From Bdellovibrionales bacterium (GTDB lineage: Bacteria; Bdellovibrionota; Bdellovibrionia; Bdellovibrionales; UBA1609): a stretch of DNA of 9,060 nucleotides. Positions 5,666 to 9,060 of this stretch are shown piece after piece (the stretch's first letter is position 1; each line of letters starts with the position of its first letter). The stretch lies in NCBI GenBank assembly GCA_026648125.1, contig JAPKGD010000039.1:1-9060 (forward strand), given 5' to 3'. The notes beneath the pieces were generated by a model. The model worked only from the letters and a program-made list of their open reading frames with translations. It ran no database searches and had not been told where the DNA came from. The position numbers and the translations under genes were made by a program.

Positions 5666-6131
5666 GTCGCAAAGCCTGCCGACTGGGCCGAGGTACGTCC
5701 AACATGGCGTAACTTCCGGCAATCCCAAGGGAACTTCGCCCCAAAACACTTGCCTGCAGCCAGCTACTCACCGCAAAATCGAAACAGATACCCTCAATGC
5801 AACTCAAAACCCCGGCCGGATGGGAATAGTAAGGAGCTAATTTGGCCTTTGAATGTCCTATCCCCGATGCCCCCTGGCGAACACACGGTGAAGTGGCCAC
5901 ACTCGTTGCGCGTAAAACTCAAAGACTTTGGCTGTCACCACCGCCTGAAACGAACTCATCGACTGAGCCACCCTCTCCTTGGATGCAATTATTTTAAGTG
6001 AAAAGGGATTGCGAAGTATAGCTTGAATCAGCGAAGCGTCCAGGACCAAAGGCCATAGCTGGACCCCAAAAAGCACCTCGCCCACGATGTCCGAGATTGC
6101 CAGGGGAAGTTGCAGCTCATACCCTTTAAGA
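5666..6131. other. Gap with the 3' end of the second IS91-like element and no clear gene
   Basis: The first part (to about 5795) holds the element's 3' flank, including AAAATCGAAAC at 5775-5785. The rest has no recognised gene. A short frame with a good ribosome binding site lies at 5842-5997 and is listed separately. A 97-codon minus-strand frame (5858-6151) needs a TTG start without a ribosome binding site and runs into the oxidase start, so I do not call it. The promoter of the oxidase should lie in 5990-6130, but I see no convincing -35/-10 pair. Confidence 0.45.
5842..5997 (+). CDS. Possible small protein, 51 residues, TTG start
   Basis: An AAGGAG at 5831-5836 stands five bases before a TTG at 5842, which opens 51 codons to TAA 5995-5997. 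The product begins (M)AFECPIPDAPWRTHGEVATL and ends in a proline- and serine-rich tail. I recognise no family. The ribosome binding site is the only positive sign. The frame is short, and random open frames of this size are common at this GC content. It could also be the broken N-terminus of a gene lost when the IS91-like element landed. Confidence 0.2.
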   Translation: MAFECPIPDAPWRTHGEVATLVARKTQRLWLSPPPETNSSTEPPSPWMQLF

Positions 6132-7805
6132 ATGAACAGTGCTTCGCCCAATCTGGACGCATTCTTTCAATCGGTGCGAAGTCTTATTGGCTCAAAGCAT
6201 GTTGTCACTGCTCCTGAAGAAATTGAGCTGAAATCGAAAGACACGACTCCTGAGACCCACAGACCATCGGGCTTTATCTACCCAGAGTCCGTGGAGCAGG
6301 TGCAGGAGATCACACGGCTCGCAAACAAGTACCAGGTGGCTCTTTGGCCCTGCAGCACCGGAAAAAATTGGGGTTATGGCGCGGCAACGCCCGCTCAAGC
6401 AGGATCAGTCACGCTCGTGCTCAGCCGTCTCAATCGAGTGATCAAGGTTGATCAGGAGCTCGCATTTGCCGTGGTCGAGCCTGGCGTCACATATCGACAA
6501 CTCCATCAGCACCTTGAAATGGCCGGCCTACCGCTGTGGCTGGATTGCACTGATGGCCCAGCCGATGGCAGTGTGATGGGAAATGCACTCGACCGGGGAG
6601 TCGGGGAGACGAACTACGGCGACCACTTTGGCAACATCTGCGGCATGGAGGTGGTGCTTCCTGATGGCTCACTTGTTGAAACTGGCGGAGGCCCTAGGGG
6701 GCGCCATCAGTCTTGGAACACCTACAAATGGGGGGTTGGCCCTTACCTCGAGGGGCTTTTCACCCAGTCCAACTTCGGCATTGTCACCAAGATCGGCATT
6801 TGGTTGATGCCCAAGCCCGAACACTTTGTCTCCTGCCTGTTCGAGCTTCGCGAGGAAAAGGATCTGCCGCTGATGATTGAGTCCATGCGACGCCTGCAGC
6901 TTCATGGCGCCATTCAGAGTAAGGCTCATATCATCAACGATGTGATTACATTTTCAATTATCGCCGACAGCCCCAGCGAGCTTTTGGCCGGAGCTCCCTT
7001 TTTGAGTGATGATCGGCGCCGTGCTCTTCAACGAGAGCATAACGTCTCTCCATGGACTTTTGCAGCTGGCATCTATGGCACCCGCGCCCAGGTCGCAGCC
7101 CACATCAAGCTCATCAAAAAGGAGCTCCGTCCACTGGGTCGGCTTCAATTCATCGATGATCTGCAAATATCTCTCGTCAAACGGATGATCGACTGGGTGA
7201 ATCGCCAACCTCAAAGATCTTTTCCAGCACGATTGGGGCAAGTGGTGGCTCGCCTCCTGACGGGAAAGCCTTTTGAGCTCATTCGCTTTCTTCCTCACGT
7301 TCATGCGATCGAAAAAGGCTACCCTTCGGACTTCTTCGTCAAGCACGCCTACTATAAATCACGAAAGCCAAAGCCCAGCGACAGCGACATCGATCCCGCT
7401 CGCGATGAGTGCGGGCTCATCTGGCTTGGCCCAATGGTTCCACTCACCGGAGCGGCCACCCAAGAGGTGATCGATCTCGTCCGTCCGCTCTACCTCAAAT
7501 ATGGCTTTGATTTCACCGTGGCCCTCATGGTTGCCAATCCGCGCACTCTCATCGCGCTCTTTTCAGTCTTTTATGATAAGTCGAGCTCGGATGAAACATC
7601 CCGCGCCAAGAATCTGTACCTTGAAATGGGTGCCGCGACCCAGACTGCCGGCTACCAACAGTATCGCACCAGTACACTCTACATGCCCCACATCCTGGAG
7701 GTGGCGCCGGAGTTCAAACGTCTTTGTGGGCTCATTAAGGGCGCACTGGATCCCGTCGGTGTGATCGCTCCAGGACGCTACGGGATTCCCCATGGCCCCT
7801 TCTAA
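6132..7805 (+). CDS. FAD-binding oxidase/dehydrogenase, VAO/4-cresol dehydrogenase type
   Basis: The protein has 557 residues from ATG 6132. An in-frame ATG at 6087 would add 15 residues (MSEIARGSCSSYPLR) that do not resemble the family. Neither start has a clear ribosome binding site. Counting from 6087, the FAD-binding PCMH domain shows PCSTGKNWGYGAATP (88-102) and VVEPGVTYRQL (129-139), then DRGVGETNYGDHFGNICGMEV (169-189) and KWGVGPYLEGLFTQSNFGIVTK (214-235). The C-terminal domain shows GLIWLGPMVPLTG (443-455), the pair GYQQYRT (Tyr526-Arg527), which matches the family's phenolate-binding Tyr-Arg, and ends ALDPVGVIAPGRYGI. Relatives oxidise para-substituted phenols with FAD, usually covalently bound. 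No cytochrome subunit like PchC is encoded nearby, so an oxygen-using oxidase is as likely as a dehydrogenase. The substrate cannot be told. The gene looks complete, and its stop overlaps the next start by one base (TAATG). Confidence 0.88.
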   Translation: MNSASPNLDAFFQSVRSLIGSKHVVTAPEEIELKSKDTTPETHRPSGFIYPESVEQVQEITRLANKYQVALWPCSTGKNWGYGAATPAQAGSVTLVLSRLNRVIKVDQELAFAVVEPGVTYRQLHQHLEMAGLPLWLDCTDGPADGSVMGNALDRGVGETNYGDHFGNICGMEVVLPDGSLVETGGGPRGRHQSWNTYKWGVGPYLEGLFTQSNFGIVTKIGIWLMPKPEHFVSCLFELREEKDLPLMIESMRRLQLHGAIQSKAHIINDVITFSIIADSPSELLAGAPFLSDDRRRALQREHNVSPWTFAAGIYGTRAQVAAHIKLIKKELRPLGRLQFIDDLQISLVKRMIDWVNRQPQRSFPARLGQVVARLLTGKPFELIRFLPHVHAIEKGYPSDFFVKHAYYKSRKPKPSDSDIDPARDECGLIWLGPMVPLTGAATQEVIDLVRPLYLKYGFDFTVALMVANPRTLIALFSVFYDKSSSDETSRAKNLYLEMGAATQTAGYQQYRTSTLYMPHILEVAPEFKRLCGLIKGALDPVGVIAPGRYGIPHGPF

Positions 7806-8500
7806 TGGGCCTTCCCCGTCTCGCGGTACTTTACCATTTGCTCCAAGATGTCCTCCCAAGAGTCTACGAGGACTACTCAACCACCGAGATTCTCACCATG
7901 GATTACCTTGAAGGGCTTTCTTACAAAGAGTTTAAGGCTCAGGCCACTCAAGAGGAGAAAAATCAAGCCGCGGAAATCATCTGGCGCTTTGCCGCCAAGT
8001 CCATCAACAACCACTTTCTCTACAACGGAGACCCTCACCCCGGAAACTACCTCTTTATGGACGGCCGAGTCGGCTTTTTAGATTTTGGCTTTACCAAGAG
8101 ATTTAACCCTGAGTTCATTAGGCTCTGGAAGCATCAGTCTCTCGCCGCGTGCCGTGGTGATCTTGAGGCCTTCGTAAGCGCCAATAAGGCCTTGGGATAC
8201 GAAGCCCCAGGCGTCGAGTTCAATCACCGAGCCATGTACGACGCCTACCGCGCCACGATTTACCGCGCCTGGATGACCGATCAGGAGTTCGAGTTCACGC
8301 CGGACTTTGTGGGTGAGGAGCTTCATTCACTCCTCCAACTGTTGCGCACCCAAGGCGGCTCCTTCATGCCCAAGGAATTTTTAGTCATCCTCCGACTCCT
8401 ATGGGGTCAGCACGCGATCCTCGCGGACCTTCGGGCAAGATCGAACTGGCACCGCGCGGTCTTTCCTCTGCTGGAGCGGCACGAGGGTCAGGCCCTTTGA
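7805..8500 (+). CDS. ABC1/AarF/UbiB-type atypical kinase, C-terminal half
   Basis: The 231-residue product matches the second half of the ABC1/UbiB family. It opens in LPRVYEDYSTTEILTMDYLEG (17-37), continues to the catalytic loop NGDPHPGN (74-81, with Asp76 and Asn81), the metal-binding LDFG (92-95), and a helical C-terminus. Family proteins are usually 430-550 residues. The N-lobe with the KxGQ motif, the alanine-rich nucleotide loop and the ATP-binding lysine is absent, so it should be inactive as a kinase. The ATG overlaps the oxidase stop by one base, which would allow coupled translation, but the first ~15 residues (MGLPRLAVLYHLLQ) look like a chance start. A deletion that removed the first half and joined the rest to the oxidase is the simplest reading. 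Intact members support ubiquinone synthesis or lipid-related functions. Confidence 0.82.
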   Translation: MGLPRLAVLYHLLQDVLPRVYEDYSTTEILTMDYLEGLSYKEFKAQATQEEKNQAAEIIWRFAAKSINNHFLYNGDPHPGNYLFMDGRVGFLDFGFTKRFNPEFIRLWKHQSLAACRGDLEAFVSANKALGYEAPGVEFNHRAMYDAYRATIYRAWMTDQEFEFTPDFVGEELHSLLQLLRTQGGSFMPKEFLVILRLLWGQHAILADLRARSNWHRAVFPLLERHEGQAL

Positions 8501-8542
8501 ATTCTTGCCATTAAAATCAGTCAAACCTATGATAACAGAGCC

Positions 8543-8986
8543 ATGCTTCACTCCGACGTCTTTTTTGCATTTCTAATCACGGCGCTTTCGCTCACGGTGG
8601 TGGCTACCGTGCTGGCGCGTGCCCGCATTCCGACCATTGTGGGATTTATTCTCACCGGCGTGCTGATTGGCCCATCAGGCCTAAATTGGATTCGCTCACT
8701 GCCCGCGGCCGAGACCATCTCGGAACTCGGGATTGTGCTGTTGATGTTTTCTCTTGGCCTAGAGATTTCTCTTGGACACCTCAAACAAATGGCACGCCCG
8801 CTTATTAGCCTCGGGTTTGCCCAGGTGGGCGGAACACTCCTCTTAGGTCTACTGGGCTTTCACTACCTCTTTGACTTCTCTTGGGCCAAGTCCTTCGTTT
8901 TTGGGGCTTGCCTTGCTCTGAGCTCAACGGCGGTAGTGCTCAAACTGCTCCAGGACAAGCGCGAGACTGAGACTCCGCACGGCTAG
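8543..8986 (+). CDS. CPA2-family cation:proton antiporter (Kef-type), N-terminal fragment
   Basis: The 147 residues form the start of a CPA2 membrane antiporter. Hydrophobic segments lie at about 5-25, 30-46, 59-78, 86-110 and 117-136. Motifs are GFILTGVLIGPSGL (34-47), ELGIVLLMFSLGLEIS (61-76) and ALSSTAVVLKLLQDKRETETPHG (125-147). In intact members the last motif is followed by Arg and several more membrane helices, and the total length is over 400 residues. Here the sequence is native up to 8983, then a TAG (8984-8986) arises at the join to a copy of SMI1-gene DNA, so the ORF end is artificial. The ATG at 8543 gives a typical antiporter N-terminus; the ribosome binding site is weak. It follows the kinase fragment by 42 bp in the same direction, so the two may be co-transcribed. 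In the inner membrane it would exchange K+ or Na+ for H+. Confidence 0.85.
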   Translation: MLHSDVFFAFLITALSLTVVATVLARARIPTIVGFILTGVLIGPSGLNWIRSLPAAETISELGIVLLMFSLGLEISLGHLKQMARPLISLGFAQVGGTLLLGLLGFHYLFDFSWAKSFVFGACLALSSTAVVLKLLQDKRETETPHG

Positions 8987-9060
8987 CTTGGGGAAAGCGC
9001 AAACCCCAGCTTTCTCTCTAGATCCGTAATCTGTACTTCAGTGGCAGGAGGCCGTGGCTG
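8984..9060 (-). repeat. 77-base exact direct repeat of 1466-1542 (SMI1 gene interior)
   Basis: The last 77 bases are identical and in the same orientation as 1466-1542. Position 8983 (C) differs from 1465 (G), so the match is exactly 77 bases to the edge. On the minus strand it encodes residues 23-47 of the SMI1-type protein, and codon 48 turns into TAG at the join. CACGG precedes the match in both places, offset by one inserted C. The size suits an assembly graph overlap, but a real duplication is possible. Confidence 0.95.

Noticed and set aside
5858..6151. 97-codon minus-strand frame upstream of the oxidase
   Set aside because: It needs a TTG start without a ribosome binding site, overlaps the oxidase start, and matches no family I know. 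It is not excluded, only unsupported.
6954..7346. 130-codon minus-strand frame inside the oxidase
   Set aside because: It is antisense to conserved oxidase sequence; such long shadows are expected at this GC content.
1..9060. CRISPR array, tRNA or rRNA genes
   Set aside because: No regularly spaced repeats and no tRNA- or rRNA-like sequence were seen. The only long exact repeat is the 77-base pair.

Overview
The window looks like a piece of accessory or rearranged chromosome from a Gram-negative bacterium with roughly 50% GC. The antiporter, ABC1 kinase and cresol-dehydrogenase-like oxidase fit a proteobacterial or Bdellovibrio-like genome, but nothing here fixes the taxon. Mobile-element debris dominates, and most genes next to that debris are cut short.

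Layout. At 1-305 (minus) lies the N-terminal third of an IS256/Mutator-type transposase that runs off the left edge; its GTG start has a good ribosome binding site. Positions 306-690 hold only small hairpins. At 691-924 (plus) is an open but startless fragment with a helix-turn-helix like that of IS21 IstA, followed by a strong intrinsic terminator at 957-984. A second copy of the same helix-turn-helix lies at 2229-2378, followed by a terminator-like hairpin. Between the two copies is an AT-richer pair of divergent genes: a SMI1/KNR4-family protein (1117-1608, minus), typical of toxin immunity proteins, and an unrecognised protein (about 1865-2287, plus).

Positions 2663-4198 encode a full-length, single-tyrosine IS91/ISCR-like HUH transposase. 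It is followed by the C-terminal part of an alpha/beta hydrolase carrying an EF-hand-like loop (4327-5052), and then by a second IS91-like transposase, same orientation but different sequence, that has lost its 5' 60% (5093-5665). After a gap with little recognisable coding come a complete VAO/4-cresol-dehydrogenase-like flavoprotein (start about 6132, end 7805), the C-terminal half of an ABC1/UbiB kinase overlapping it by one base (7805-8500), and the first ~147 residues of a CPA2 (Kef-type) cation:proton antiporter (8543-8986).

The antiporter ends abnormally. From 8984 to the last base, 77 bases exactly repeat 1466-1542, the inside of the SMI1 gene. An exact 77-base terminal overlap equals a common short-read assembler k-mer, so the window is probably a whole contig ending at a graph branch. 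The 8983/8984 join may be chimeric, or it may mark a real tandem or circular unit of 7,518 bp. I found no CRISPR array, tRNA or rRNA, and no convincing new multigene system. The most interesting items are the junction, the paired helix-turn-helix remnants around an immunity-type locus, and the nested IS91 pair.
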